DNA of 64,000 bases. It comes from an uncultured Ulvibacter sp. (GTDB lineage Bacteria > Bacteroidota > Bacteroidia > Flavobacteriales > Flavobacteriaceae). The DNA lies in the NCBI GenBank assembly GCA_943789105.1, contig CALSSW010000005.1, positions 62,001 through 126,000 on the forward strand, written 5' to 3'. A model generated the notes under the pieces. The model was not told the DNA's origin and searched no databases. It saw only the letters and a program-made list of their open reading frames with translations. The position numbers and the translations under genes were made by a program. This document shows, piece by piece, positions 34,167-44,640 of this stretch. Each line of letters starts with the position of its first letter. The first letter of the stretch is position 1.

Positions 34167-36560
34167 CTATTTAATTTGGTATACGATACACTTAGTGTCA
34201 TCCTCTTTTGTTAGAACAAACACATTTTTATTTGAAGCAATAACCTCTGCGCTAGTGGCTCCATATACGGGAAACCCCTTTAGCAGCGCTCCATCAAAGT
34301 TGTACAAATAGGTCTTTTTTTCTTGTGTTTCTGTGGTGGTTATGTACCCTTTTTTATTTGCGTAATAGACCCTTGGTGTGGTGTAAATACCAAAAGGAAG
34401 CTCTATGTGTTTTGAGTTTACTCGAAGGTGGTTGTCTGAGAGTGAAATGATATTGCCTTTTATAATATTTAGGTAATAGTCATTGCTTGTATTTATTTTT
34501 TTGCTTGTTGTTTTTCCGGATTGCGAAATGGTTTTTTGCTCATTATCTTTTGTTACCAAAACAAAATTTGCTTTCGTCTTTAAAATAGGTGTCCCTGTAA
34601 GATTTAGTTTTTCTGAAACCTTAATACGTTCTTTTCCTGTTCTAGAAAGTATAGAGAGGGTTTTATTTTTTTGCTGAAATAGCAAATAATCTTTGTTTTG
34701 CAGGCGTATGTGCTGTGGTGAAGCAATGATGGTGCTTTTCGCTTTTTTAAAGGTAAACCCTTTGACCGTTTTACCTTTTTTATCAAGCATCACCACCTCA
34801 TTGTCCTGGATGACCACAAACCTGTATTTTTTGGTGTTATCATAATCAAAAACAGCAAGAGGCTGGGTGATTTGATCTCTGAATGTAATTGGAAAAGGAG
34901 CTACTTGTTTCCCGTTTCTATCCAAAACATGTAATTTATTTTTTGTGGTAAATGCAAGTTGTTTTTTGCCATTACCAAACAGGTCTATCTCTTGAATGCC
35001 TCCAAGTATTGGGTTTTCTATAGCCTTTGTCCAAAGTTTGGTGCCGCTTAAGGCAAATAAATGAAGTTTGTTTTCTATGTCTTGTACTACAACTTCTTTC
35101 TCATTTGTTTTATAATTTGTAAAAAAATTAGGATTACCAAGCATGGGTTTTCCAACATCTATAGTCACTAATTGAGTGGCACCTTTTGTTTTTTTAATCT
35201 CTTTACCAGCTTTATGGTTTATAAAATTGATATGCGCAAAAGAAGTATCGTATCGATACTGAAAAATAGCGATAGGAAAATCATTTGCTATTTGCTGCGT
35301 GGGTTTATCTCCCATTACTTGCCTGGAAAACCCTGCTGTAAACTGCTGTTCAAAAACCAACAAAGAACTCTTGTTAGGTAACTGTTGCATAACATTCTTA
35401 AAATAAGAAGTTTCAGATAGGGTGTTGCCGGTTTCAATGGCATTGATGTATTGTTGAGCAACTTCCAAATTACTGGCGCCAATAATAAAATTCTCCAAGC
35501 TAAAAAGTACATTAATTGAGTGTCCTTGCAACAATGGGCTATATGTTTGGGCTATCAAACCTGGAGTATTAAAGGTATAGAGTATAACATCTCTATAGGT
35601 TTCACCACGAGAAATATACTTTGCCAAACTCTCTAAAGATAACTGGCTATCAAGACTCTCCATAAGGGTTATCTCACCATTATTTAAAACTACTTGGCTT
35701 ATGCTTTTTAAGGTTTCAAAAACATCAGGAAGCAACACCTGTGTACTGTCTTTTTTATATATTTTGATGTTTTGGTGTAAAAGCCCTGCATTGGAGTACC
35801 CAACAATGCGTCCTCTTAAGGCTGTATTTGGTATCATACCAGCCATAGAAAACCCATGTGCTTGTTGTCCTTTAAATACAGAGAGTAATTGCAAACTATC
35901 TTCTACCATGGCTATCCCAGAGCCTTGTATTCCCTTAGAAACAAGGGTTAAATCAAGGCTATTCCAGGCGCTTAAAATAGCTTCAGAACCCAAAAAGGTG
36001 TTGTTTTTTGTATAAACACTGATGCCCTTAAAAGTGTTTGAGCCCATTAATTTGCCGAGAGTTTGATCCTGGTTTTTTGCTTGTTTTAGTGCCTTTTCTA
36101 GGTGTTTTTTTGCCCCAGATAAAAGTATGTAGTCTCCAACTTGTGCTTGATAAATTATCTCTCCAGAGTATTTTTTAATAACAACGCCTGTTTTTGGAGG
36201 GCTTGCTTTTGGTAGGCTATCCTGGGGTTTTGTTTTTTGAGATTTGGCAAGTACCAGAACATTGTTTGCGGTGTCTTGGGCCTTGGGTAGGGCTATTAAT
36301 ATTTCTGAATCATAAGCCAGCTGGCCAATAAAAGGATTCTTTTCTAGTACTTGCTGCAACTTTGTTGTACTCATTGCGCCAACCATCACATTGTCTTGGA
36401 GGTCTTTCTCTACCTGTGAGACATCATCAATGGTATAGATAAGTTCCCAACTAGGGTCTATAAAATCAAGCATAGATCTATGTGATGATTTGTTGGGGTC
36501 ACAACTGCTCATTAAAAGAGAAATTGTAATGAGTAAGGCGATTCTTTTTAAAAACGTCAT
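34167..36560 (-). CDS. Large lipoprotein of unknown function with C-terminal propeller-like half
   Basis: A 797-residue lipoprotein (MTFLKRIALLITISLLMSSCD; lipobox MSSC). The N-terminal half (about 25-440) is a mixed alpha/beta region with repeated motifs such as QLAYDSEILIALPKAQ and SLLVFEQQFTAGFSRQ, weakly reminiscent of DUF3352-type proteins. The second half (about 460-797) holds repeated strand units like HLFALSGTKLWTKAI, LHVLDRNGKQVAPFPI, EVVMLDKKGKTVKGF and LSILSRTGKERIKV, and ends with TYLYNFDGALLKGFP. These fit a PQQ/WD40-like beta-propeller. I know no assigned function. It converges with lipB, with 1 bp between stops, and is 74 bp downstream of rnhB on its strand. Confidence 0.75.
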   Translation of the reverse strand: MTFLKRIALLITISLLMSSCDPNKSSHRSMLDFIDPSWELIYTIDDVSQVEKDLQDNVMVGAMSTTKLQQVLEKNPFIGQLAYDSEILIALPKAQDTANNVLVLAKSQKTKPQDSLPKASPPKTGVVIKKYSGEIIYQAQVGDYILLSGAKKHLEKALKQAKNQDQTLGKLMGSNTFKGISVYTKNNTFLGSEAILSAWNSLDLTLVSKGIQGSGIAMVEDSLQLLSVFKGQQAHGFSMAGMIPNTALRGRIVGYSNAGLLHQNIKIYKKDSTQVLLPDVFETLKSISQVVLNNGEITLMESLDSQLSLESLAKYISRGETYRDVILYTFNTPGLIAQTYSPLLQGHSINVLFSLENFIIGASNLEVAQQYINAIETGNTLSETSYFKNVMQQLPNKSSLLVFEQQFTAGFSRQVMGDKPTQQIANDFPIAIFQYRYDTSFAHINFINHKAGKEIKKTKGATQLVTIDVGKPMLGNPNFFTNYKTNEKEVVVQDIENKLHLFALSGTKLWTKAIENPILGGIQEIDLFGNGKKQLAFTTKNKLHVLDRNGKQVAPFPITFRDQITQPLAVFDYDNTKKYRFVVIQDNEVVMLDKKGKTVKGFTFKKAKSTIIASPQHIRLQNKDYLLFQQKNKTLSILSRTGKERIKVSEKLNLTGTPILKTKANFVLVTKDNEQKTISQSGKTTSKKINTSNDYYLNIIKGNIISLSDNHLRVNSKHIELPFGIYTTPRVYYANKKGYITTTETQEKKTYLYNFDGALLKGFPVYGATSAEVIASNKNVFVLTKEDDTKCIVYQIK

Positions 36561-36634
36561 AAATACAAAAGTATAAAGGATTGCTTAAAATATAGGTATT
36601 GTTGTTTTTGTTTATTGACGGGTTTTCAACACAC

Positions 36635-37234
36635 TTATAAATTTAAACGTAATTGATCTGGTAGTAATTTAAAACTTTTACGATGGTAGGGAGAAGGCCC
36701 ATATTTAAATATAGCAGCTCTATGTTCTTTGGTGGGGTAGCCTTTGTTTTGTTTCCAGTTATATATAGGAAATTCTTCATGAAGTTTCTCCATGTACAAA
36801 TCTCTAGCTGTTTTGGCCAGTATGGAAGCAGCAGCAATATGTAAATATTTTGCATCTCCTTTAACGACACACTCATACCTAATTTTGTGATAGGGTTTAA
36901 AACGGTTTCCGTCAATGGCTATAAATTCTGGCCGGGTAGAGAGCTGGTCTATAGAGCGGTGCATGCCTAAGATAGATGCGTTTAAGATGTTGATTTGGTC
37001 AATCTTTTCCATCATGACATGAGAGACGCCATAACTTATGGCCGCTGCTTCGATGATGGGTTTAAGCTCTAGTCTCTTTTTTTTGCTGAGTTGTTTAGAA
37101 TCTGTAAGAAACGGGTGGGTAAAATCATCGGGCAGAATTACAGCCGCCGCCGTAACAGGACCGGCCAGACATCCCCGGCCTGCCTCATCTGTGCCGCATT
37201 CAATAAGATTTGGGTGTATTTTTAGTGCTAACAT
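36635..37234 (-). CDS. rnhB: Ribonuclease HII
   Basis: A 199-residue enzyme that removes RNA from RNA-DNA hybrids and incises at misincorporated ribonucleotides. The signature [23 protein letters not shown] holds the catalytic Asp and Glu (DEAGRG, about 16-21); the other acidic residues are in FIAIDGNRF and [19 protein letters not shown]. Length is normal. It lies between the MerR-type regulator and the large lipoprotein gene on the same strand. Confidence 0.96.
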   Translation of the reverse strand: MLALKIHPNLIECGTDEAGRGCLAGPVTAAAVILPDDFTHPFLTDSKQLSKKKRLELKPIIEAAAISYGVSHVMMEKIDQINILNASILGMHRSIDQLSTRPEFIAIDGNRFKPYHKIRYECVVKGDAKYLHIAAASILAKTARDLYMEKLHEEFPIYNWKQNKGYPTKEHRAAIFKYGPSPYHRKSFKLLPDQLRLNL

Positions 37235-37300
37235 AAGGTATATTGTAGCCTTAAAGATAGTATTATTTAAAAGCTAGTAGACCTTGGCTACTTTATTTAA

Positions 37301-37630
37301 TTATAATTGTTCTTTAATTTTAAGCAACTCAGATTTCACGCTTTCTAATTTGCGAATGATATCAAAATTCTCTAAAGTTTTTCCTTTGTTTTCTTTGAGG
37401 TGCGTTTTAGCTCCTTCAAGGGTAAAGCCTCGCTGCTTTACCAAATGGTATATAAGCTCAAGATTTTTAATGTCTTTAGGGGTAAATTTTCTGTTCCCTT
37501 TTGCATTTTTTTTTGGTTGCAATACATCAAATTCTTTCTCCCAAAACCTAATAAGAGAGGTGTTCACCTTGAAGGCTTCTGCTACTTCTCCTATGCTATA
37601 ATATAATTTTTGCGGAAGTTCTATGTGCAT
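37301..37630 (-). CDS. MerR family transcriptional regulator
   Basis: A 109-residue protein with the MerR-type winged helix-turn-helix (YYSIGEVAEAFKVNTSLIRFWEKEF, about 11-35) and the following wing NRKFTPKDIKNLELIYHLVKQRGFTLEGAKTHL, then a C-terminal coiled coil (LESVKSELLKIKEQL). There is no ligand-binding domain, as is usual for the short flavobacterial paralogues next to the M23 peptidase gene. Target genes are unknown. It is 47 bp downstream of the M23 gene on the same strand and is likely co-transcribed with it. Confidence 0.92.
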   Translation of the reverse strand: MHIELPQKLYYSIGEVAEAFKVNTSLIRFWEKEFDVLQPKKNAKGNRKFTPKDIKNLELIYHLVKQRGFTLEGAKTHLKENKGKTLENFDIIRKLESVKSELLKIKEQL

Positions 37631-37677
37631 TTTTGGTTTGTGTTGTTTAATTCTATTTGCTTATGAACCTGTAATAA

Positions 37678-38655
37678 TTAATCCAGAGACTGATTTTCCT
37701 GGGTACTCTTTTTAAGAATGTCTGCAAATTCTTTAGGGCTTAGATTTCCGTAGTAAAAATTAATAGGGTTGATGCGTTTTTTATCTTTAAAAACTTCATA
37801 ATGCAAATGTGGGGCCTCAGAGCGCCCCGTACTCCCTACAAAACCAATTAAATCTCCTCTTTTTACTCGTTGTCCTCTTTTTACATTGTATTTATAGAGG
37901 TGTGCATATAGGCTCATATATCCAAAGCCATGTTTAATTCGTATGTGTTTTCCATACCCTGATGCTCTGTTGTCTGCCCTAGAAACTCTACCATCCCCAC
38001 TTGCGTATACTGGAGTACCCCTAGGAGCGGTGAAGTCCATACCAAAATGAAACTTTCTGGCCTTTGTAAAGGGGTCTGTCCTGTAGCCATATCCAGATGC
38101 CATACGTGTCAAATCTTCATTTTTGACAGGCTGTATGGCTGGAATGCTTTTTAAAAGTGCTTCTTTTTCTGTGGCTAAAGCTGCAATTTCATCCAAAGAT
38201 TTTGACTGTACTACAATTTGTTTGGTAAGTATATCAATGCGCTTGTTTGAAGAGATAATTAATTTGGAATTATCAAAACCTTCTAAGTCTTTATATCTAT
38301 TTATACCACCAAAACCAGCTTTTCTTTGCTCCTGGGGTATGGGGTTGGCTTCAAAATAAATGCGGTATAGATTGTTGTCACGCTCTGCAATTTCTGTTAA
38401 TACCGTTTCTGCCTGATTCATTTTTTTGTTCAGCAGTTTTACTTGAAACTCTAAATTTGTTAACTCTCTGTTGAGTTCTTTTTCTTTTGGAGTTTCGAAA
38501 TTTGGTAAGTTTAGAAACAGGAGCATCAATAAAAACCCACTGAGTAAAACGCCCATAAAACTTAAAATAAACAGCCCAGTTTTGCGCCCTTTTTTATGCT
38601 CTATTTTCCGGTATGATAATGTTTCACTATCATAGTAATATTTTACCTTACTCAT
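37678..38655 (-). CDS. M23 family metallopeptidase with membrane anchor
   Basis: A 325-residue peptidoglycan endopeptidase-like protein. One membrane helix lies at about 28-50 (GLFILSFMGVLLSGFLLMLLF), followed by a coiled coil (ELNRELTNLEFQVKLLNKKM). The C-terminal peptidase domain has the zinc site HFGMDFTAPRGTPVYA (H and D) and HLHYEVFKDKK (HxH). The zinc ligands are all present, so it is probably an active D,D- or L,D-endopeptidase rather than a degenerate EnvC-like activator. It diverges from alaS and is followed by a MerR regulator, a common arrangement in flavobacteria. Confidence 0.94.
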   Translation of the reverse strand: MSKVKYYYDSETLSYRKIEHKKGRKTGLFILSFMGVLLSGFLLMLLFLNLPNFETPKEKELNRELTNLEFQVKLLNKKMNQAETVLTEIAERDNNLYRIYFEANPIPQEQRKAGFGGINRYKDLEGFDNSKLIISSNKRIDILTKQIVVQSKSLDEIAALATEKEALLKSIPAIQPVKNEDLTRMASGYGYRTDPFTKARKFHFGMDFTAPRGTPVYASGDGRVSRADNRASGYGKHIRIKHGFGYMSLYAHLYKYNVKRGQRVKRGDLIGFVGSTGRSEAPHLHYEVFKDKKRINPINFYYGNLSPKEFADILKKSTQENQSLD

Positions 38656-38776
38656 AAATTAAAAAAACTTATTTTTGTTGTTAAATAGGTGACCTTGGTA
38701 TTGGTAACGTTATACAAATATAGAAATTGTTTTCGGCATAGCCTTTTGAATTAAAATTTCAGTACAAAAAACACAT

Positions 38777-41395
38777 ATGAAATCTCAAGAAATTCGCGCT
38801 ACTTTTTTAAACTTCTTTGAAAGTAAAAAACACAGTATTGTTCCCTCTGCGCCAATGGTGTTAAAGAATGACCCTACGCTTATGTTTGTGAACAGCGGTA
38901 TGGCTCCCTTTAAGGAGTTCTTCCTTGAAAATGCAACACCCAAAAATAACCGCCTGGCAGATTCCCAAAAATGTTTACGTGTGAGCGGAAAACACAATGA
39001 TTTGGAAGAGGTAGGGTATGATACCTACCACCATACCTTATTTGAAATGCTGGGTAACTGGAGTTTTGGAGACTATTTTAAAAAAGAGGCCATTGCTTGG
39101 GCTTGGGAACTGCTAACACAGGTTTACAAAATAGATAAAGACATTTTGTATGTTACAGTTTTCCAAGGAAGTGATGATGCAGACAACCTAGAGATGGACA
39201 CCCAGGCCTATGATATCTGGAAAGAGTTTATCTCTGAGGATAGAATACTGATGGGCAACAAAGACGATAATTTTTGGGAAATGGGTACTCAAGGACCTTG
39301 TGGCCCTTGTAGTGAAATCCATGTTGATATTAGAACCCCCCAAGAAAAAGCTGCCGTAGACGGAAAAACTCTCGTTAATAAGGACCATCCCCAAGTGGTT
39401 GAAATATGGAACTTGGTATTTATGCAATACAACCGTAAGGCAGATGCATCTCTTGAGATTTTACCCAACCAGCATATAGATACTGGAATGGGCTTTGAGC
39501 GTCTGTGCATGGTGTTACAAGGGGTAAAGAGTAACTATGACACCGATGTTTTTAAGCCAATTATTAGAGAGATAGAAGCGGTGACCTCATGTGTGAGTTA
39601 TGGTACAGATCAAAAGGTAGATATTGCAGTGCGTGTTATTAGTGACCACCTTAGGGCGGTTGCATTTTCTATCGCAGATGGACAATTACCAAGTAACACA
39701 GGTGCTGGATATGTTATTAGAAGAATTTTACGCCGAGCGGTACGCTATGGTTTTACATTTTTACACACCAAAGATCCATTTATCTATAAACTGGTAGATA
39801 CCCTAATAAAACAAATGGGCGGCGCATTTCAAGAAATAAAGAAAGAAAAGAATTTAATAACCAATGTCATTAAAGAAGAAGAAGCTTCTTTTTTGCGCAC
39901 GCTAGATCAAGGATTGGTGCTCCTTGATACCGTTATTGAAAATGCAGAGAGCAAAACAATCTCTGGTGTAAAAGCCTTTGAACTATATGACACCTTTGGA
40001 TTTCCTATAGATTTAACAGCCCTTATACTCAGAGAACGCGGGTATGATTTAGACCAAAAGGGATTTGAGGCTGCCCTTAAAAAACAAAAAGATAGATCTA
40101 GATCTGCAACCAAAATAGCTACTGGAGATTGGGTAACACTTAGCGATGACTCTGAAGAAGAGTTTGTTGATTATGACACTCTCGAAACTCAAATTCAAAT
40201 TGTAAAATACCGTAAGGTAGCAAGTAAAAAAGATGGAGAAATGTTCCAACTGGTATTTAATCTAACCCCTTTTTACCCAGAGGGTGGAGGCCAGGTTGGA
40301 GATAAAGGATACCTTGAGGCCAGCAATGGAGAGGTTGTTTATATTGTAGATACCAAGAAAGAAAACAACTTAATTGTTCATTTTTCAAAAAACCTACCAA
40401 GAAAGCCTCAAGAGAGCTTTAAGGCCGTTGTAGATAGCAAACAACGTTCTAGATCTGCCTCCAATCACTCTGCAACGCACCTGTTGCATCAAGCACTTCG
40501 TAAAGTGCTTGGGACACATGTAGAGCAAAAAGGATCTATGGTACATAGCGGTTCTTTGCGTTTTGATTTTTCGCATTTCAGTAAGTTGACAGATGAAGAG
40601 CTTTTAGAGGTTCAAGACTTTATCAATGCACGTATTAAAGAAGAATTGCCTTTAGAAGAAAAAAGAAATATTCCATACCAACAAGCCATTGATCAAGGAG
40701 CTATTGCACTTTTTGGAGAAAAGTATGGTGATGCAGTAAGAGCTATTAAATTTGGAAATTCTATGGAATTGTGTGGAGGTACACATGTTTCAAATACCAG
40801 TAGTATTTGGCACTTTATTATTACCAGTGAGGGAGCAGTTGCAAGTGGTATACGCCGTATTGAGGCAATTACCGGCGATGCTGCCAAACAGTATTTTATG
40901 GATAGGAGTAATGCTTTTTCGGCGCTTCAAAAATCATTAAACAATGCCCAAGATCCTGTAAAAGCTGTAACAAGTATGCAGGAGCAAAATAGTGCACTTC
41001 AAAAGCAGGTAGCACAACTGTTAAAAGAAAAGGCAAAAAACATAAAGGAAGATTTAAAAAATGAAGTTATTGAATTAAACGGAGTACACTTTTTAACCAA
41101 AGAACTAGACCTAGACGCTGCAGGACTCAAAGACTTAGCCTTTGAGCTTGGGGGAGAGATTGATAATTTATTTATCCTCTTTGGCAGTAAAGCAAACGAT
41201 AAGCCATTACTTACCTGCTATATAGACAAACAATTAGTTGCAAGTAAAGGCTTAGATGCTGGTAAAATTGTACGTGAACTAGGTAAACACATCCAAGGTG
41301 GAGGTGGTGGGCAACCCTTTTTTGCCACTGCAGGTGGAAAAAAACCAGAAGGTATTGCCATAGCCTTAGCACAAGTGAAAGACTTTATCCTATAA
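38777..41395 (+). CDS. alaS: Alanine--tRNA ligase
   Basis: An 872-residue alanyl-tRNA synthetase. The class II catalytic core ([72 protein letters not shown]) is followed by the editing domain with zinc ligands [12 protein letters not shown] (about 570) and CGGTH (about 666), then the C-Ala oligomerisation domain ending [24 protein letters not shown]. All core motifs are intact. It is followed by 1 bp and the GSCFA gene, so the two are co-transcribed. Confidence 0.98.
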   Translation: MKSQEIRATFLNFFESKKHSIVPSAPMVLKNDPTLMFVNSGMAPFKEFFLENATPKNNRLADSQKCLRVSGKHNDLEEVGYDTYHHTLFEMLGNWSFGDYFKKEAIAWAWELLTQVYKIDKDILYVTVFQGSDDADNLEMDTQAYDIWKEFISEDRILMGNKDDNFWEMGTQGPCGPCSEIHVDIRTPQEKAAVDGKTLVNKDHPQVVEIWNLVFMQYNRKADASLEILPNQHIDTGMGFERLCMVLQGVKSNYDTDVFKPIIREIEAVTSCVSYGTDQKVDIAVRVISDHLRAVAFSIADGQLPSNTGAGYVIRRILRRAVRYGFTFLHTKDPFIYKLVDTLIKQMGGAFQEIKKEKNLITNVIKEEEASFLRTLDQGLVLLDTVIENAESKTISGVKAFELYDTFGFPIDLTALILRERGYDLDQKGFEAALKKQKDRSRSATKIATGDWVTLSDDSEEEFVDYDTLETQIQIVKYRKVASKKDGEMFQLVFNLTPFYPEGGGQVGDKGYLEASNGEVVYIVDTKKENNLIVHFSKNLPRKPQESFKAVVDSKQRSRSASNHSATHLLHQALRKVLGTHVEQKGSMVHSGSLRFDFSHFSKLTDEELLEVQDFINARIKEELPLEEKRNIPYQQAIDQGAIALFGEKYGDAVRAIKFGNSMELCGGTHVSNTSSIWHFIITSEGAVASGIRRIEAITGDAAKQYFMDRSNAFSALQKSLNNAQDPVKAVTSMQEQNSALQKQVAQLLKEKAKNIKEDLKNEVIELNGVHFLTKELDLDAAGLKDLAFELGGEIDNLFILFGSKANDKPLLTCYIDKQLVASKGLDAGKIVRELGKHIQGGGGGQPFFATAGGKKPEGIAIALAQVKDFIL

Positions 41396-41396
41396 G

Positions 41397-42347
41397 ATGA
41401 AACTCACAACTCCAATAAAACTATCAAGGCAAAATCCACCTATAAACTACAGCTCAAAGGTACTTTTGTTAGGGAGTTGTTTTGCTCAAAATATGGGAGC
41501 AAAACTGGAGTATTATAAATTCCAGCAGTGCACCAATCCTTTTGGTATTTTGTTTCATCCTGTAGCCATAGAGAAATTGATTACAAGAGCTATTGATCAA
41601 AACTGGTTTACATCAAAAGATGTTTTTCTTCAAAACGAGCAGTGGCATTGTTTTTTGGCACACTCAAAATTATCTAATACCTCTGAGGAAAATTTAATAT
41701 CTGCTTTAAACTCTGCCCTTGAAAAACTTAGAACTTCACTTGAAGAGGCTAGCCATGTTGTTTTTACATTTGGTACCGCCTGGGTATATAGACATCTAGA
41801 GAACGATACCATTGTAGCAAATTGCCATAAAGTACCTCAAAAAGAATTCGTAAAACAGCTGCTGTCTCCAGATGATGTGAGCGATGTTTTACTAGGTATA
41901 GAAACCAAGCTAAGAACAATTAACCCAAGATGTAGTATTATAAATACGGTCTCTCCCGTGCGCCATATTAAAGATGGTCTTTTAGCCAATAGCAGGAGTA
42001 AGGCACATTTAATTGCAGGGGTGCAGGAAATTGTGTCTCCAGAGAAATTAAATCATTATTTCCCCTCATATGAGATTATGATGGATGAGTTGCGTGATTA
42101 TCGATATTATAAAGAAGATTTAATTCATCCAAATGAAACTGCCATTCATCTTATTTGGGAAAAGTTTCTTTCTTCTTGGGTAGCTTCTGAAACATTCGAA
42201 ATTCAAAAGAAGATAGCTGTTATTCAAAATGGTTTGTTGCACATTCCTTTTAATGAGCATTCAAAGGGGTATCTACTCTTTAAAAAAGACCTAGAAGTTC
42301 AAATTTTACAAGTACAGAAAGTACTTCCTTGGGCCACTTTTTTATAA
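41397..42347 (+). CDS. GSCFA domain protein
   Basis: A 316-residue protein named for its motif LLLGSCFAQNMGAKLEYYKF (about 24-43). The family is SGNH-hydrolase-like; the GSCFA serine is the presumed nucleophile, and DLIHPNETAIHLIWEKF near residue 240 gives the D-x-x-H pair that completes the triad. VFTFGTAWVYRH fits the oxyanion block. Substrate unknown. It lies 1 bp after alaS, an arrangement often seen in flavobacteria. Confidence 0.9.
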   Translation: MKLTTPIKLSRQNPPINYSSKVLLLGSCFAQNMGAKLEYYKFQQCTNPFGILFHPVAIEKLITRAIDQNWFTSKDVFLQNEQWHCFLAHSKLSNTSEENLISALNSALEKLRTSLEEASHVVFTFGTAWVYRHLENDTIVANCHKVPQKEFVKQLLSPDDVSDVLLGIETKLRTINPRCSIINTVSPVRHIKDGLLANSRSKAHLIAGVQEIVSPEKLNHYFPSYEIMMDELRDYRYYKEDLIHPNETAIHLIWEKFLSSWVASETFEIQKKIAVIQNGLLHIPFNEHSKGYLLFKKDLEVQILQVQKVLPWATFL

Positions 42348-42360
42348 GCAGTTAATGGTT

Positions 42361-42897
42361 TTATCTTAGGGAGATGCTATCTATAAGCAACTCAAAGTCT
42401 TCCTCCTTTTTATTGCCTATTAAAAAAGTTATTTCTTGTAAAACAGTACCAGAGAAGTTTGGCATATTTAAAGAGCGTCCCCTAAAAGAAGGGTAGAGCG
42501 AGTTTAGGGGTATGACAATCTCTTGCCAAGTTCCGTTAGTGGCAAAGGTGGTGATGTAAGAATATCTTTTATCGATTTGGTCTGTAACTCTAAATTGATA
42601 GTCTTTGCCGTCTGCTTTAATCTTGAGCACCACTTGTGTTGCGCCTTTGATACTAATTGGCTCAGGCAAACGATAGCGTAGGGATGAAAATCCGCCATTA
42701 TTTTTAAGTGAGATTTGCCCAGCAAACACACCATGGCCATCTTGATCTTGCCTCATGTTCCCTTTAGAGCGTCCACCCATAACACCATCATCAACAACAT
42801 ACCAGTTGTTTAGTTGAGCATTTTTAGAGAAATTAAAAATAGTTTGTGCTTCCATGGAAGTGGCCAGAAATAAGGTTATAATAAGTAAGCTGCGCAT
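42361..42897 (-). CDS. Secreted CIA30 family protein
   Basis: A 178-residue protein with a signal peptide (MRSLLIITLFLATSMEAQ) and a CIA30 domain: WYVVDDGVMGGRSKGNM, GVFAGQISLKNNGGFSSLRYRL, VTDQIDKRYSYITTF and the closing FLIGNKKEEDFELLIDSISL. The family is named for a mitochondrial complex I assembly factor and has a galactose-binding-like beta-sandwich; bacterial secreted members have no fixed role. No catalytic residues are evident. It converges with the GSCFA gene. Confidence 0.87.
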   Translation of the reverse strand: MRSLLIITLFLATSMEAQTIFNFSKNAQLNNWYVVDDGVMGGRSKGNMRQDQDGHGVFAGQISLKNNGGFSSLRYRLPEPISIKGATQVVLKIKADGKDYQFRVTDQIDKRYSYITTFATNGTWQEIVIPLNSLYPSFRGRSLNMPNFSGTVLQEITFLIGNKKEEDFELLIDSISLR

Positions 42898-43000
42898 TTT
42901 TTTATTTTAAAGATACCACGCTCTTTTTTTTAAGCAGCACACTTTAACATTACCCCAACAATTTTTTTAAGCCTTTATTGTTTTTTTGGTGTTTTAAATA

Positions 43001-43033
43001 AAAAAAACCACCCTAATTAAGATGATTTTTTTA
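43001..43033 (-). terminator. Intrinsic terminator of metK
   Basis: On the reverse strand AAATCATCTTAATTAGGGTGGTTT forms a helix with several G-U pairs and ends in a run of U. It only pairs well as RNA from the metK strand, which supports its direction. Confidence 0.65.
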
Positions 43034-43076
43034 ATAATTAATAAAGTTTAGCCTTGTTTAACAAACGCTAGGCTAC

Positions 43077-44333
43077 TTATAAAGAAAATGCGTCTCTAAC
43101 TTTTTCTACGAAGTCTAGTTTTTCCCAGGTAAATAGTTCTACCTCCATTGTTTTGCTTTTGGCATTTGGCATGGTAAAGGTTTTAGTAACTAATTTATTT
43201 TCACGGCCCATGTGTCCATATGCAGCAGTTTCGCTATACATTGGTTGGCGCAGCTTTAAGCGTTGTTCTATAAAATAAGGACGCATGTCAAAAAGAGTTT
43301 GGACAACATCACTAATCTCTCCGTCTGTTAGTTTCACATTAGATGTTCCATAGGTGTCTACATTAATACTGGTTGGCTCTGCAACACCTATGGCATAAGA
43401 TACTTGAACCAAAACTTCTTTACAAAGCCCAGCAGCAACTAGATTTTTAGCAATATGTCTTGTAGCATAAGCTCCAGAGCGGTCTACCTTACTGGGGTCT
43501 TTTCCAGAAAAAGCACCACCACCATGAGCTCCTTTACCGCCATAGGTGTCTACAATAATTTTACGTCCAGTTAAACCCGTATCTCCATGAGGACCTCCAA
43601 TTACAAACTTTCCAGTTGGGTTGATGTGGTATGTAATAGCATCATTAAATAAAGCCTGGATGTTTGGTTTTAATTTTGCTTTCACTCTCGGAATTAAAAT
43701 AGTAATAATATCTTCTTTTATTTTCTCCAGCATGCGCGTATTGTTGGTGTCAAAATCATCATGCTGGGTAGAAATTACAATAGCATCTATTCTTTGCGGA
43801 ATATTATCATCAGAATATTCAATAGTTACCTGAGATTTTGCATCAGGCCTTAGGTAAGGAATGTCTTTTTCTTCTCTACGTAACTGTGCTAGTTCAATAA
43901 GTAGCCTATGAGATAAATCTAGGGCTAAAGGCATGAAGTTTTCTGTCTCATCTGTAGCATATCCAAACATCATTCCTTGGTCACCAGCACCCTGGTCTTC
44001 GGGATTTGTTTTATCTACGCCTTGGTTAATATCTGCAGATTGCTCATGTATTGCAGAAAGTATTCCACAAGAGTTTCCGTCAAATTGATATGCACTTTTA
44101 GTATATCCAATTTTATTGATAACATCGCGAGCAATTTTTTGCACATCTAGATATACACTACTTTTTACTTCTCCTGCCAATATAACTTGGCCCGTTGTTA
44201 CAAGGGTTTCGCAAGCTACTTTAGCCTTAGGGTCAAAGGCTAAAAAGTTGTCTATAAGTGCATCACTTATTTGATCTGAAACTTTGTCTGGGTGTCCTTC
44301 AGAAACACTCTCTGAGGTAAATAAATACGCCAT
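43077..44333 (-). CDS. metK: S-adenosylmethionine synthase
   Basis: A 418-residue enzyme that makes SAM from methionine and ATP. The start is ATG 44333 ([25 protein letters not shown]); the longer open frame upstream runs through the leader RNA. Signatures: [63 protein letters not shown]. Flavobacterial MetK proteins are longer than the 380-residue E. coli form, as here. The 170-base leader contains a candidate SAM-II-like riboswitch with a -7 box just upstream, which would give feedback control by the product. Confidence 0.97.
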   Translation of the reverse strand: MAYLFTSESVSEGHPDKVSDQISDALIDNFLAFDPKAKVACETLVTTGQVILAGEVKSSVYLDVQKIARDVINKIGYTKSAYQFDGNSCGILSAIHEQSADINQGVDKTNPEDQGAGDQGMMFGYATDETENFMPLALDLSHRLLIELAQLRREEKDIPYLRPDAKSQVTIEYSDDNIPQRIDAIVISTQHDDFDTNNTRMLEKIKEDIITILIPRVKAKLKPNIQALFNDAITYHINPTGKFVIGGPHGDTGLTGRKIIVDTYGGKGAHGGGAFSGKDPSKVDRSGAYATRHIAKNLVAAGLCKEVLVQVSYAIGVAEPTSINVDTYGTSNVKLTDGEISDVVQTLFDMRPYFIEQRLKLRQPMYSETAAYGHMGRENKLVTKTFTMPNAKSKTMEVELFTWEKLDFVEKVRDAFSL

Positions 44334-44409
44334 ATAAATGGGGTTTATGATTTTAGTAAAATAGGGTAGATTTGACCTAGGGTCCACAGAAGATCGCAAA
44401 AAGTGCAAT

Positions 44410-44510
44410 TCACTGATTTAGCATTTAAACTCTAAAGGTGATTTAGAATTTTTTTTCTGAAATATATATTTTCAGAAAGAGGTTGCAAGCAGTCAAATCT
44501 TTCCTCTTAA
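44410..44510 (-). ncRNA. Candidate SAM-II-like riboswitch in the metK leader
   Basis: Read on the reverse strand. A 6-bp stem AAGAGG/CCTCTT (44508-44503 with 44482-44477) encloses a loop that begins AAAGATTTGACT and ends CTTGCAA. The GATTT...TTGCAA pattern inside the first stem, and a downstream AAATGCTAAATCAG (44426-44413), match the conserved parts of SAM-II (GAUUU, UUGCAA, AAUGnnGCUAAA). Two extra hairpins lie between them (44476-44456 and 44447-44431), which canonical SAM-II lacks. GATTT and AAATC could pair as a pseudoknot. Position directly in front of metK agrees with SAM sensing. A covariance-model search is needed to confirm it; SAM-V shares the same core. Confidence 0.55.
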
Positions 44511-44518
44511 TTGTAAAG

Positions 44519-44526
44519 CAAAGGTA
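44519..44526 (-). promoter_or_regulatory. Candidate -7 box of the metK promoter
   Basis: TACCTTTG on the reverse strand matches TAnnTTTG and lies about 10 bases before the first riboswitch stem, so transcription would begin almost at the aptamer. Confidence 0.55.
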
Positions 44527-44640
44527 CGTGTTTGTTTAATATTAAAAAACTTTATTGCAAATTGCCTCTGGAGTTTGCCCTAACACCCTTTAAATAAGAA
44601 TTTTATTTGCAATATTTGTAGCAACATACACCAAAGCATT

